Shown here one piece after another: positions 45,097 through 54,313 of a DNA stretch of 64,000 bases. Position 1 is the first letter of the stretch; each line of letters starts with the position of its first letter. Source of the stretch: Pandoraea pneumonica (GTDB lineage Bacteria; Pseudomonadota; Gammaproteobacteria; Burkholderiales; Burkholderiaceae); the NCBI RefSeq assembly GCF_902459645.1, contig NZ_CABPSK010000004.1:186001-250000 (forward strand), written 5' to 3'. Under the pieces are notes generated by a model that was given only the letters and a program-made list of their open reading frames with translations, searched no databases and had not been told where the DNA came from. A program made the position numbers and the translations under genes.

Positions 45097-45237
45097 CAAT
45101 TCTTCCTTCTGTGCCGGCAAGCCGACTTGGGGGGAGGCAATGGGCAAACGCATTCCGATGCCGGGCTCGCGAGCCTCTGGCGAGAGTCATCGGGAACGTG
45201 CCGGAGAGCCCCGGCACGGGATGTGGGAAGCGCTTCT

Positions 45238-45274
45238 CAAAACAAAACGATCCGGCGCGAAAGCCGGATCGTTT
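45238..45274 (-). terminator. Rho-independent terminator of dxs
   Basis: A perfect 12-bp stem AAACGATCCGGC / GCCGGATCGTTT with loop GCGAAA is followed on the minus strand by TTTTGTTTTG. It lies 23 bases after the dxs stop. Confidence 0.9.
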
Positions 45275-45296
45275 AGGAACTACGACGACCGACCGA

Positions 45297-47222
45297 TCAG
45301 GCGACGAGCTTTGTCGTCACCTTGTCCGATGTCTTCGATGCCTCAGCCGCAGCTTGCGACTTGAGGTCGAATCGCTCGACGATCGACTTCGCGATACCCG
45401 TTGCATCGAGGCCGACCGAAGCCAGCAGCAGTGCGGGGTCGCCATGATCGATGAAGCGATCGGGCAGGCCCAATTGTAGTACGGGGCGAGTAACCCCACC
45501 GGCAAGCAGGGATTCCGCGACGGCCGAACCCGCACCGCCCATGATGCTGCCCTCTTCCACGGTCACGAGATAGTCGTGCGTTTGCGCCAGACGCGCGATC
45601 AACTCGTCGTCGATCGGCTTGACGAAGCGCATGTCGGCAACCGTCGCGTCCAGTTGTTCTGCGGCGGCAAGCGCCGGTGCGACCATGCTGCCGAACGCGA
45701 GAATCGCGACACGACGACCAGCTTCGGCCTGCGATTCGCGACGCACCACACCCTTGCCAATCGGCAGGGCCGTCATCGTCTGCTCGATCGCAGCGCCCGT
45801 GCCCGCACCGCGCGGGTAGCGGACTGCCGACGGGCCGTCGAACTGCACGCCGGTATAAAGCATCTGGCGGCATTCGTTCTCGTCGGACGGCGCCATGACC
45901 ACCATGTTCGGAATACAGCGCAGATAGGCGATGTCGTACGCACCTGCGTGCGTCGCGCCATCGGCGCCCACCAGACCCGAGCGGTCCAGCGCAAAGACGA
46001 CCGGCAGGTTTTGCAACGCCACGTCGTGAATCAACTGATCGTAGCCGCGTTGCAGGAACGTCGAGTAGATCGCCACCACCGGCTTGAGACCTTCGGTCGC
46101 CATACCGCCGGCGAACGTCACCGCGTGTTGCTCGGCAATGCCGACGTCGTAATAACGCTCCGGGAAGCGCTTTTCGAATTCGACCATGCCCGAGCCTTCG
46201 CGCATGGCCGGCGTGATACCGACGACGCGCGGGTCAGCTGCGGCCATGTCGCACAGCCAGTCGCCGAACACTTGCGTGTACGTCTTCTTGCTGCTCGTGC
46301 TCGGCTTGATGCCTTCGGCAGGATTGAACTTGCCCGGGCCGTGATACAGCACCGGATCGGCTTCCGCCAGCTTGTAGCCGTAGCCCTTACGCGTGACCAC
46401 GTGCAGGAACTGCGGCCCCTTGAGATTCTTGATGTTCTCGAGCGTCGGGATCAGCGAATCGAGGTCGTGACCGTCGATCGGGCCGATGTAGTTGAAGCCG
46501 AACTCTTCGAACATCGTCGCCGGCACGACCATGCCCTTGGCATGCTCTTCGAACTTGCGCGCAAGCTCCAGCACGGGCGGCGCCACACTCAGCACCTTCT
46601 CCACACCCTTCTTCGCTGCCGCATAGAACCTGCCCGACATCAGGCGGGCCAGATAGCGGTTGAGCGCGCCGACCGGCGGCGAAATCGACATGTCGTTGTC
46701 GTTGAGGATGACCAGCAGCGGCACGTCTTCGTGCACACCGGCGTTGTTCATCGCTTCAAACGCCATACCGGCGGTCATCGCGCCATCGCCGATCACAGCA
46801 ATGCCGAAACGATGCTCGCCCTTGGTACGCGCACCCAGCGCCATGCCTAGCGCCGCCGAAATCGACGTGCTCGAATGCGCCGTGCCGAACGTGTCGTAAG
46901 GCGATTCGTCGCGCTTCGGGAAACCCGAGATACCGCCCAGTTGACGCAACGTGCCCATGGCTTCGCGGCGTCCGGTCAGGATCTTGTGCGGGTAGCTCTG
47001 ATGGCCCACGTCCCAGACGATACGATCTTCCGGCGTGTTGAACACGTAGTGCAACGCAATCGTCAACTCGACCGTGCCGAGGTTGGACGACAGGTGCCCG
47101 CCCGTGCGCGACACGCTCTCGAGCACAAAAGCGCGCAGCTCTTCGGCCAACGGTGCCAGTTGGCGACGCTCCAGACGCCGCAATGCGGCCGGGTCATCGA
47201 TGGTATTTAGCAGTTCGTACAT
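45297..47222 (-). CDS. dxs: 1-deoxy-D-xylulose-5-phosphate synthase
   Basis: A 641-residue thiamine-diphosphate enzyme joining pyruvate and glyceraldehyde 3-phosphate, the first step of the MEP isoprenoid pathway. It shows [34 protein letters not shown], the ThDP motif [18 protein letters not shown], and the pyrimidine-domain [13 protein letters not shown]. The ATG at 47222 ([11 protein letters not shown]) fits family length and has GGAACG upstream; an in-frame ATG at 47258 exists. ispA and xseB lie upstream on the same strand, the common dxs-ispA-xseB group. Confidence 0.96.
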   Translation of the reverse strand: MYELLNTIDDPAALRRLERRQLAPLAEELRAFVLESVSRTGGHLSSNLGTVELTIALHYVFNTPEDRIVWDVGHQSYPHKILTGRREAMGTLRQLGGISGFPKRDESPYDTFGTAHSSTSISAALGMALGARTKGEHRFGIAVIGDGAMTAGMAFEAMNNAGVHEDVPLLVILNDNDMSISPPVGALNRYLARLMSGRFYAAAKKGVEKVLSVAPPVLELARKFEEHAKGMVVPATMFEEFGFNYIGPIDGHDLDSLIPTLENIKNLKGPQFLHVVTRKGYGYKLAEADPVLYHGPGKFNPAEGIKPSTSSKKTYTQVFGDWLCDMAAADPRVVGITPAMREGSGMVEFEKRFPERYYDVGIAEQHAVTFAGGMATEGLKPVVAIYSTFLQRGYDQLIHDVALQNLPVVFALDRSGLVGADGATHAGAYDIAYLRCIPNMVVMAPSDENECRQMLYTGVQFDGPSAVRYPRGAGTGAAIEQTMTALPIGKGVVRRESQAEAGRRVAILAFGSMVAPALAAAEQLDATVADMRFVKPIDDELIARLAQTHDYLVTVEEGSIMGGAGSAVAESLLAGGVTRPVLQLGLPDRFIDHGDPALLLASVGLDATGIAKSIVERFDLKSQAAAEASKTSDKVTTKLVA

Positions 47223-47344
47223 CGTCGTTCCATAGATAGGCGTATTGTCGGGCAGCACCCCCAGAGCGCTGTCGCCGATGTCCTGCCGGTGCGTTCTGTG
47301 GGGAGATCGCGCCAGCCCTCCTTGCCCTTGCTTGTCACTACCGC

Positions 47345-47385
47345 AGGCGGTTTCGGGTCCCGTAACCCTCAGCCGAAAACCGCCT
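47345..47385 (-). other. Long hairpin between ispA and dxs
   Basis: AGGCGGTTTCGG pairs with CCGAAAACCGCCT (one bulged base), with an inner GGGT/ACCC stem. No T-tract follows on the minus strand. It lies 20 bases after ispA and 120 before dxs, and could be a Rho-linked structure, an attenuator or a stabilising element. Confidence 0.45.
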
Positions 47386-47404
47386 CTACATCTCTTAACT
47401 TCTA

Positions 47405-48301
47405 TCAGTTGATGCGATCGACCACGTAATCGGCCAGCGCACGAAGGCGCTCGGCATTACCCAGCGATTCGCTCGCCGCGTGGGCATCGGCGCGCAATTT
47501 TTCCGCGTAGCCGCGCGCGCCGTCCAATCCCATCAGCGACACATACGTCGGCTTGTCGTTGGCGGCGTCTTTGCCGGCCGTCTTGCCGAGCGTCGCCGAA
47601 TCGGCGGTTGCGTCGAGAATATCGTCGACCACCTGGAAGGCCAGGCCAACCGCCGCCGCGTAAGCATCGAGCGCGGCGCTTTCGTCGTCCGACAACGCGC
47701 GGCCGCAAATGGCGCCCATGCGCAGCGAAGCACGCAACAGCGCACCGGTCTTCAGACGATGCATGTTTTCCAGTTGCGCTTGCGTGAGCTTGATACCGAC
47801 GCTCTCCAGATCGATGGCTTGACCGCCAGCCATGCCCAGCGCACCCGAGGCAACCGCCAGTTCGCGCACCAAGGCGAGCGATTGGGCCGCACTCAGATCC
47901 GACGTGGCTTCGCCCAGCAGCGCGAACGCCTGGGTTTGCAGACCGTCGCCTGCGAGCAGGCCGGTCGCTTCGTCATATTGCACGTGTACCGTGGGCTTGC
48001 CGCGACGCAGATCGTCATCGTCCATGCACGGCAAATCGTCGTGTACGAGCGAGTAGGCGTGGATCATCTCCACAGCGCTGGCCGCCCGGTCGAGTGCCGC
48101 TTCGCTGGCCTGCGTCACTTCGCCAGCCGCAAAACACAGCAGCGGGCGCACCCGCTTGCCGCCGCCCAGAACGGCGTAACGCATTGCATCGTTGAGTCGT
48201 GCCGAGCCGCCATCGGCTGCCTTGGGCAGCGCGGCGTCGAGCGCCTGTTCCACACGAGCCTGCACCGCCTGCATCCAGGCCTTGATATTCTGATCCGCCA
48301 T
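47405..48301 (-). CDS. ispA: Farnesyl diphosphate synthase (short-chain polyprenyl synthase)
   Basis: A 298-residue prenyltransferase making farnesyl diphosphate from isopentenyl and dimethylallyl diphosphates. First Asp-rich motif is at 88-94 ([15 protein letters not shown]), the substrate Arg/Lys region is [10 protein letters not shown] and the second motif is VVDDILD. The two residues before the first motif (SLV) suit short-chain products. It is 88 bases downstream of xseB and upstream of dxs on the same strand. Confidence 0.95.
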   Translation of the reverse strand: MADQNIKAWMQAVQARVEQALDAALPKAADGGSARLNDAMRYAVLGGGKRVRPLLCFAAGEVTQASEAALDRAASAVEMIHAYSLVHDDLPCMDDDDLRRGKPTVHVQYDEATGLLAGDGLQTQAFALLGEATSDLSAAQSLALVRELAVASGALGMAGGQAIDLESVGIKLTQAQLENMHRLKTGALLRASLRMGAICGRALSDDESAALDAYAAAVGLAFQVVDDILDATADSATLGKTAGKDAANDKPTYVSLMGLDGARGYAEKLRADAHAASESLGNAERLRALADYVVDRIN

Positions 48302-48389
48302 CGTCTTCGTCCTGCACGTGCCTCAGCGGCCGTGCGTGTTATGGGTCGCCATGCGGCGCGATTTCCGCGCCTTTTTATTCACATGCCGT

Positions 48390-48656
48390 TTATTCGTCGC
48401 GGGTCGCGTCGAGCGGCTTCAAAGTTTCGCCCTCGAGCACCTTGACCTGCTGCTCCACCTTTTCGAGCAAACCCTGGCAGTATTTCACCAGCGCTGCACC
48501 GCGCCGGTATGCCCCCAGCGATTCCTCCAGACCCAACTCTCCGCCTTCCATCCGAGCGACGAGCTGTTCGAGCTCGGCGAGGGCGGCTTCATAGGTCTCG
48601 GGCAGGTCTTGCGGCACGTCGGGTGCCGCGTCTTGCGACTTTGCAGTCTTGGCCAT
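48390..48656 (-). CDS. xseB: Exodeoxyribonuclease VII small subunit
   Basis: An 88-residue subunit of ExoVII, a single-strand DNA exonuclease complexed with XseA. The conserved core TYEAALAELEQLVARMEGGE-LGLEESLGAYRRGAALVKYC is followed by a coiled-coil-like tail (LEKVEQQVKVLEGE). Length is normal. It heads the xseB-ispA-dxs run; xseA is not in the window. Confidence 0.95.
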   Translation of the reverse strand: MAKTAKSQDAAPDVPQDLPETYEAALAELEQLVARMEGGELGLEESLGAYRRGAALVKYCQGLLEKVEQQVKVLEGETLKPLDATRDE

Positions 48657-48808
48657 AAACGCAAAATTCGGGTCGAATGTTCCATTTTACGGCAAAAGCG
48701 TCCCAACTCGCAGAGCGCGAATTGCCTGAAAAGGGCTTGAGACGACATTTTTCGGACATTATTTAACGCAAATCATGGACTTAGCAGCCCCTTGAAGCGC
48801 ATACCGGG

Positions 48809-48814
48809 TATAAT
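48809..48814 (+). promoter_or_regulatory. TATAAT -10 box of the Rieske oxygenase gene
   Basis: A perfect TATAAT 72 bases before the ATG at 48886, in the divergent spacer next to xseB. No well-spaced -35 was found (TTGAAG is only 11 bases away), which suggests an activated or extended promoter. Confidence 0.5.
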
Positions 48815-48885
48815 CGTCGGTTCCCCTAAATCGATTTTTCGATGGTTGGGTTGTTCACTGCTTTCCAAGCTCGACGGGAGTGGGA

Positions 48886-50001
48886 ATGTCCAATCTAAGC
48901 AGCGCATTGCAATTGAAACCGGCCTCGAGCCAATTGCCGGTCTACACGTACTTCGACGAGGCCCTCTTGGCCCGCGAGCGTGAAGTCCTTTTCCAACATG
49001 GCCCACGCTACGTGGGCCATGAATTGATGGTCCCGGAAGCGGGTGATTATTTTGCCCTTCCGGCTGAGCAGGAAGGCCGCATGCTGGTCCGCAACGGTGC
49101 GGGCGAGCACGGCGGTATCGAACTGCTCTCCAACGTCTGCCGCCACCGCCAGGCGGTCATGCTCAATGGCCGTGGCAACGCGCGCAACATCGTGTGCCCG
49201 CTTCACCGCTGGACTTACGACACGAAGGGCGAACTGCTCGGCGCGCCGCATTTCCCGGAAAAGCCCTGCCTGAATCTCGGCAAGTTCCCGCTGCAACGCT
49301 GGAACGGTTTGCTGTTCGAGGCAGAAGGCCGTGATGTGCAGGCCGATCTCGCCCGACTGGGCGTGAAGCACCATCTCGACTTCTCGAACTTCATGTTCGA
49401 TCACGTCGAAGTGCACGAATGTAACTACAACTGGAAGACGTTCATCGAGGTGTACCTCGAGGACTATCACGTCGTGCCGTTCCACCCGGGCCTCGGCAGC
49501 TTCGTCTCGTGCGAAGACCTGAGCTGGGAATTCGGCGACTGGTATAGCGTCCAGACGGTTGGCGTACATGAAGGCCTCGCCAAGCCGGGCAGCCCGATCT
49601 ACCGGCAGTGGCACGACGTGCTGTTGCGCTATCGCGAAGGCGTCCCGCCCGACTTCGGCGCGATCTGGATGGTGTACTACCCGCATCTGATGATCGAGTG
49701 GTATCCGCACGTGTTGGTCGTGTCGTGGCTCATTCCGCGTGGTCCGCAGAAAACGACGAACATCGTCGAGTTCTATTACCCCGAGGAAATCGCCCTCTTC
49801 GAGCGCGAATTCATCGAGGCGGAACGGGCCGCGTACATGGAAACCGCCCGCGAAGACGACGAGATCGCCGAGCGCATGGATGCCGGGCGTCGAGCGCTGT
49901 ACGAGCGCGGCGTGTCCGAGGTCGGCCCGTATCAAAGCCCGATGGAAGATGGCATGCAACACTTCCACGAGTTTCTGCGCCGTCAAATGGGTGACTTTTA
50001 G
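48886..50001 (+). CDS. Rieske-type aromatic-ring-hydroxylating oxygenase, alpha subunit
   Basis: A 371-residue oxygenase with the two expected centres. The Rieske cluster is Cys85-x-His87 and Cys104-x2-His107 (NVCRHRQ, IVCPLHRW). The mononuclear iron site is in NWKTFIEVYLEDYHVVPFHP, with His195 and His200. The ATG at 48886 follows GGGAG. It stands alone, without a beta subunit, ferredoxin or reductase gene, so it must use electron donors encoded elsewhere. This gene beside xseB is a known Burkholderiales arrangement in my recollection, but no substrate can be stated. Confidence 0.92.
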   Translation: MSNLSSALQLKPASSQLPVYTYFDEALLAREREVLFQHGPRYVGHELMVPEAGDYFALPAEQEGRMLVRNGAGEHGGIELLSNVCRHRQAVMLNGRGNARNIVCPLHRWTYDTKGELLGAPHFPEKPCLNLGKFPLQRWNGLLFEAEGRDVQADLARLGVKHHLDFSNFMFDHVEVHECNYNWKTFIEVYLEDYHVVPFHPGLGSFVSCEDLSWEFGDWYSVQTVGVHEGLAKPGSPIYRQWHDVLLRYREGVPPDFGAIWMVYYPHLMIEWYPHVLVVSWLIPRGPQKTTNIVEFYYPEEIALFEREFIEAERAAYMETAREDDEIAERMDAGRRALYERGVSEVGPYQSPMEDGMQHFHEFLRRQMGDF

Positions 50002-50080
50002 GCCACTCCCCGTTGGAGTCTCACCACATGAGACAACGATGTCCCGCCTGAGAGACTGAATTAAATATTTGCCGAAAAAA

Positions 50081-50115
50081 GCGAAAGCGGCGGGCCATGT
50101 GCCCGCCGTTTTCGT
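50081..50115 (+). terminator. Rho-independent terminator after the oxygenase gene
   Basis: GCGGCGGGC / GCCCGCCG stem flanked by CGAAA and TTTTCG, 80 bases after the stop. A TAGAAT -10-like hexamer (50116-50121) follows immediately and may start the next transcript. Confidence 0.8.
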
Positions 50116-50232
50116 TAGAATCGTCGCCATGCTTTCGATAGTTACCGAGCGACGAAGGCATCATCCGCCACCCGTTCGGCTCAGATGCGCGCTCGATAGC
50201 TCCTCATCGCCGCCTGTCGGCCACAATTCGCC

Positions 50233-51087
50233 ATGCAATCGCTCTGGATGTTGGTCTCCGCCTTCATGTTCACGTTGATGGGGCTCTGCATCAAGCTGGC
50301 GGCGAACGAATACAACACCGGCGAAATCGTCCTCTACCGAAGTCTAATCGGCGTCATCGTGCTGCTGGTGATCGCCCGCATGCGCGGCCAGACGATTCGC
50401 ACGCGCCATCTCGGCTCCCACGTCAAACGCAGCACGGCAGGCGTCATCTCGCTCGGGCTGTGGTTCTATTCGCTCACGCAGTTGCCGCTCTCGACGGCGA
50501 TGACGCTTAACTACATGTCGCCGATCTGGATTTCGCTACTCGTCATGGCGACGGCGGCCATGCGCGGCAGTTTTCGCACCGATTTCCGGCTCGTTGCCGC
50601 CATCTTCGCGGGATTTGTCGGCGTGGCACTGCTCCTGCAACCGACCATCGACAGTCAGGCATGGGTTGCCGGGTTGGCTGGCGTGATTTCCGGTGTGTTC
50701 TCGGCCATTGCCTATATGCAGGTGAAGGAACTGGGTGCCGCCGGTGAGCCGGACTGGCGCATCGTCTTCTATTTCTCTGCGGGCGGTGTGCTGCTCGGGT
50801 TGGGCTGGGTTGCCATCGACGGCATGCATGCGATGACCTGGCGTGGCGCGGGTCTGATGCTCGGCATCGGCATCGCCGCGCTCATCGCCCAAACGGCGCT
50901 CACACGGGCATTCAGCCTGGGCAATACGCTGGTCACGGCGAATCTGCAATATTCCGGCGTAATCTTCGCTACACTGATCAGCATGCTTGTCTGGGACGAT
51001 TGGCCCGCGCTCGCCGGCTGGATCGGCATGCTGCTTATTGTGGCGAGCGGCATGACCGCACTTCGCCGACCTGCGACCACCGCCTGA
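50233..51087 (+). CDS. EamA-type DMT-superfamily transporter
   Basis: A 284-residue inner-membrane protein with about ten helices in two EamA repeats. The first begins WMLVSAFMFTLMGLCIKLAA with the conserved EIVLYRSLIGV in helix 2, and the second begins near AGVISGVFSAIAYMQVKEL. It probably exports a small metabolite. A sulfurtransferase gene follows 55 bases later on the same strand, so the two may be co-transcribed. Confidence 0.9.
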   Translation: MQSLWMLVSAFMFTLMGLCIKLAANEYNTGEIVLYRSLIGVIVLLVIARMRGQTIRTRHLGSHVKRSTAGVISLGLWFYSLTQLPLSTAMTLNYMSPIWISLLVMATAAMRGSFRTDFRLVAAIFAGFVGVALLLQPTIDSQAWVAGLAGVISGVFSAIAYMQVKELGAAGEPDWRIVFYFSAGGVLLGLGWVAIDGMHAMTWRGAGLMLGIGIAALIAQTALTRAFSLGNTLVTANLQYSGVIFATLISMLVWDDWPALAGWIGMLLIVASGMTALRRPATTA

Positions 51088-51142
51088 GTGGTCGCCGCGG
51101 CCTCGCCCGCCCTCTCCCCCCACGCCCGTCTGCGGAGTTGTC

Positions 51143-52027
51143 ATGGTTCACACGCATTTCACTACGCTTATCAGCCCGCAAAATCTCGATGCGCTGATGC
51201 AAACGGCCGCCGGTGGCGGTGCCCCGGTCATCATCTTCGATTGCCGCTTCGATCTCGCCAACCCGGCGGCCGGTGAAGCGGCCTACGTCGAAGGCCACAT
51301 CTTTGGCGCGTTCTACGCACATCTCGAACGCGATCTGTCCGGCAAGCCCACCGGCAAGAACGGACGCCACCCGTTGCCCGAGCGCGACGCCCTCGTGCGC
51401 CATCTGGCTTCGTGTGGTCTGTCGAAAGGGCAACAGGTCGTGGCCTACGATGCACAGGGCGGCATGTACGCCGCTCGCCTATGGTGGCTGCTGCGCTGGC
51501 TCGGTCACGAGTCGGTCGCGGTACTCGATGGCGGCTTGCAGGCTTGGCAAAGCGCGGGCTTCAAGCTCGACGCCGCGCCGCCGGAAGCCCCGCCCGAGGG
51601 CGACTTCACGCCGGGCGAACCGCTGGCCACCACGGCAGACGCCGCCGCCATCGAGCGCAATCTCAGTTCGCATGAGCGGCTAGTGATCGATGCTCGCGCG
51701 CCGGACCGATATCGCGGCGAGAACGAAACCATCGACCCGATCGGTGGCCACATTCCCGGCGCAGCGAACCGCTTCTTCAAGGACAACCTTGGACCAGATG
51801 GACGCTTCAAGCCTGCCGCGACACTCCGCGAGGAATTCATTCAGGTCATCGGCAAAGATCGTCAGCCGGAGCGCGTGATTTCGCAGTGTGGCTCGGGCGT
51901 CACGGCTTGCCACAACCTGCTCGCAATGGAAGTCGCCGGTCTGCACGGCGCCAGCCTCTACCCGGGCTCGTGGAGCGAATGGTGCGCCGACAAACGCCGC
52001 CCCGTGTCGACAGGCTCGCAGCCTTAA
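51143..52027 (+). CDS. 3-mercaptopyruvate sulfurtransferase (two-rhodanese-domain)
   Basis: A 294-residue enzyme moving sulfur from 3-mercaptopyruvate (or thiosulfate) to an acceptor. Two rhodanese modules are present. The first (about 10-130) is inactive, with the DxxGGxYAAR segment replacing the Cys loop, and the second (about 165-285) carries the active loop QCGSGVTACHN with Cys249. The CGSGVTA form is typical of mercaptopyruvate sulfurtransferases rather than thiosulfate rhodaneses. It ends in a clear terminator. Confidence 0.92.
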   Translation: MVHTHFTTLISPQNLDALMQTAAGGGAPVIIFDCRFDLANPAAGEAAYVEGHIFGAFYAHLERDLSGKPTGKNGRHPLPERDALVRHLASCGLSKGQQVVAYDAQGGMYAARLWWLLRWLGHESVAVLDGGLQAWQSAGFKLDAAPPEAPPEGDFTPGEPLATTADAAAIERNLSSHERLVIDARAPDRYRGENETIDPIGGHIPGAANRFFKDNLGPDGRFKPAATLREEFIQVIGKDRQPERVISQCGSGVTACHNLLAMEVAGLHGASLYPGSWSEWCADKRRPVSTGSQP

Positions 52028-52070
52028 GTTGCCGCGACGAGCATCGAATCAACGTCAGCACCACAAAACG

Positions 52071-52098
52071 AAAAGAGCATCCCGAGGGATGCTCTTTT
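52071..52098 (+). terminator. Rho-independent terminator after the sulfurtransferase gene
   Basis: The stem AAAAGAGCATC / GATGCTCTTTTT with a CCGAGG loop lies about 45 bases downstream of the stop. Confidence 0.9.
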
Positions 52099-52149
52099 TC
52101 ATTGGCAACTTCCACCTCTGCCCGACGTATCGGCGAAGCGCCTAGCGGC

Positions 52150-52971
52150 TCAATCCCGCGACTGCCCCGCCGACTTCCCGGCATCGTGCCCGCCCACCAA
52201 CGCCAGCGCGTTACCGCCGTTGTCGTGGTCATGCCCGTGACCATGTTCGTGATCGTGGCCATTGAGCCAGACCACCAGTGCGAGTCCCACGGCGATCAAC
52301 AGAATCTGCGGCAGTGCATCGCGCGGCGAAGTACGGCGCTGCATTTGCGGCATCAAATCCGACACGGCGATGTAGATAAAGCTGCTCGCCGCCAACGCCA
52401 GCAAATACGGGATCAGGCTTTGCAGCCGGTCGAGCATGAAATAGCCGAGCACGCCGCCAGCCAACGCCGTCAGGCTCGATGCCAGCGTAAGCACCAGCGC
52501 CTTGCGACGGTTAAACCCGGCATTGAGCAGTACCATGAAGTCGCCGAGCTTGTGCGCCACCTCATGCACCGTGATCGACACCGTTGCCGCCACCCCCAGC
52601 CGCGGGTCCGTCAGGAACGCGGCAGCAATCACCACGCCGTCGGCGAAGTTATGAATCGCACTGCCCACGAGGATCATCCAGCCGCCTTTACCGGCCTCAT
52701 GGGCATCGTGCCCGTGCTCGTGATGATGCCCGTCACCTTCGTGATGATGGCTATGGCGCAGCAACGCCAACTTTTCCAGCAAGAAGAAACCGAGCAGCCC
52801 GCCAAGCAGCCAGCGCGTGATGACATGGGCATCGACGTGCGACTCAAGACTCTCCGGCAGCAGATGCAGCAACGCCGTGCCGAGTAGCACGCCCGCCGAG
52901 AAGCTGACCATCTTGTCGATAAGCCGCGACAACAGCCCCAGCGAGAGCGAGGCCGCACCGGCCAGACTCAA
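52150..52971 (-). CDS. ZIP-family divalent metal transporter (start probably further upstream)
   Basis: A polytopic inner-membrane protein importing zinc or related metals. The ZIP metal-site motifs are SAIHNFADGVVIAAAF and VHEVAHKLGDF. A His-rich cytoplasmic loop (HSHHHEGDGHHHEHGHDAHE) and a His-rich tail (HDHEHGHGHDHDN) flank them, likely metal sensors or chaperone sites. The listed start is a TTG at 52971 without a ribosome site, which would delete the first helix. The same frame continues upstream as IDAILVFIVIATLASGAL to 53022, where no ATG, GTG or TTG exists but an ATC sits seven bases after GGGAG. The real protein is probably about 290 residues. Confidence 0.88.
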   Translation of the reverse strand: MSLAGAASLSLGLLSRLIDKMVSFSAGVLLGTALLHLLPESLESHVDAHVITRWLLGGLLGFFLLEKLALLRHSHHHEGDGHHHEHGHDAHEAGKGGWMILVGSAIHNFADGVVIAAAFLTDPRLGVAATVSITVHEVAHKLGDFMVLLNAGFNRRKALVLTLASSLTALAGGVLGYFMLDRLQSLIPYLLALAASSFIYIAVSDLMPQMQRRTSPRDALPQILLIAVGLALVVWLNGHDHEHGHGHDHDNGGNALALVGGHDAGKSAGQSRD

Positions 52972-53184
52972 CGCGCCCGAAGCGAGCGTGGCAATAACAA
53001 TGAAAACAAGAATGGCGTCGATGGTGATTCTCCCGCAGGCAAGGCGGCGATTTAACCAGCTTTTCCGCTGTCAGGCAAACCGTCGTCGAGATGAGCCACG
53101 ACGGCTTACCCTGGCGATGCCGTGAATTCCGGTGCGCCGTTCAGGCCTGCCAGGTCTGCCAGGTCTTCCGAACCGGTTGACCGG

Positions 53185-54060
53185 TCAAGCCACGCCGTGA
53201 TTGCGGAACCACTCCAGCGCCTTCGCCCATCCCGCCTTGGCGTCGGCTTCCACATAGCTGGCCCGATAGTCGGCAAAGAACGCGTGCCCCGAGTTCGGGA
53301 ACACCACCAGTTCCGATGCCTTCGACGCCGCGTTGCCCTTGGCGAGCGCCGCGCGCGCCTGCTCGACGCTGGCCACCGGAATGCCGGTGTCCTTGCCGCC
53401 ATACATACCGAGCAACGGCGCATGGAGCTGACCGGCAATGTCGATCGGATTACGCGGGAAGCTGGCGTTCGTGTCGCCCACGATACGCCCGTACCAGGCA
53501 ACGGCTGCCTTCACGTTCGGGTTGTAAGCGTCGTACAACCACGTGATGCGCCCGCCCCAGCAGAAGCCCGTAATCCCCAGCCGTTTCTCGTCGCCGCCAT
53601 TGGCCATCGCCCACTTCACCGTGGCATCGATGTCGGTCAGCACTTGTTGATCGGGCGTCTTGGCGACGATCTGCGACTGAATTTCGGCGATGGTGCCCAG
53701 CGATTGCGGATCCCCCGCGCGGGCGAACAATTCCGGTGCCAGCGCCAGATAGCCCAGCTTGGCGAAACGGCGGCAGATATCAGCGATATGTTGGTGCACG
53801 CCGAAAATCTCCGAGACCACGATGATCGTCGGCAGATGTGTCTTGCCCGCCGGCTTGGCGTAATACACCGGCATCTTGATACCGGGCACGTCGAGCATCA
53901 CCTCGCCCACATCGAGCCCCTGCGTGTCGGTGGTGATCGTTTCGGCCGCCACCGGCAGGACCGCCAGTGCGAATGCCGATCCGACGGCCGTCTTCAGAAA
54001 ATCGCGCCGGTTACGCGGCGCCACTTCGGGCACGAGACTATCCAGATCTGCTTGCGACAT
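53185..54060 (-). CDS. Dienelactone hydrolase family protein, Tat-type signal
   Basis: A 291-residue alpha/beta hydrolase of the dienelactone hydrolase family. The Cys-Asp-His triad is visible: nucleophile Cys167 in GITGFCWGG, Asp in GGKDTGIPV and His in NSGHAFFAD. The N-terminus carries RNRRDFLKTAVGSAFALAV, a twin-arginine signal, so this member is probably exported, unlike the cytoplasmic ClcD type. The ATG at 54060 has GGAG nine bases upstream. It is isolated from any chlorocatechol cluster, so the substrate is unknown. Confidence 0.9.
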   Translation of the reverse strand: MSQADLDSLVPEVAPRNRRDFLKTAVGSAFALAVLPVAAETITTDTQGLDVGEVMLDVPGIKMPVYYAKPAGKTHLPTIIVVSEIFGVHQHIADICRRFAKLGYLALAPELFARAGDPQSLGTIAEIQSQIVAKTPDQQVLTDIDATVKWAMANGGDEKRLGITGFCWGGRITWLYDAYNPNVKAAVAWYGRIVGDTNASFPRNPIDIAGQLHAPLLGMYGGKDTGIPVASVEQARAALAKGNAASKASELVVFPNSGHAFFADYRASYVEADAKAGWAKALEWFRNHGVA

Positions 54061-54313
54061 GTCGCACTCCAGGAGAAAGCGGTGGGTGAGAAAAAACGAC
54101 GGGAAGACAACAGGAAGGTCGCAACGCGCCATTGATTCCGGCCGCGATAGGACGTTTGGATATTACTAGAAAGCGTGCGTCACTTGCACTAGGCGGGACG
54201 CTCACCAGCTCTCGGAAGCGTCCGAAAACTGGCAAACGCGGCAAGCCATGGGGCGGCAGCGGGCGCAGCAAAGTCTCGCGAAAGACAGGCCGCCCGCACC
54301 GCCGACACTGGAA

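Noticed and set aside
53177-53188. TTGACCGGTCAA palindrome at the dienelactone hydrolase stop
   Set aside because: It is short, overlaps the stop codon and has no T-tract, so no regulatory call is made.
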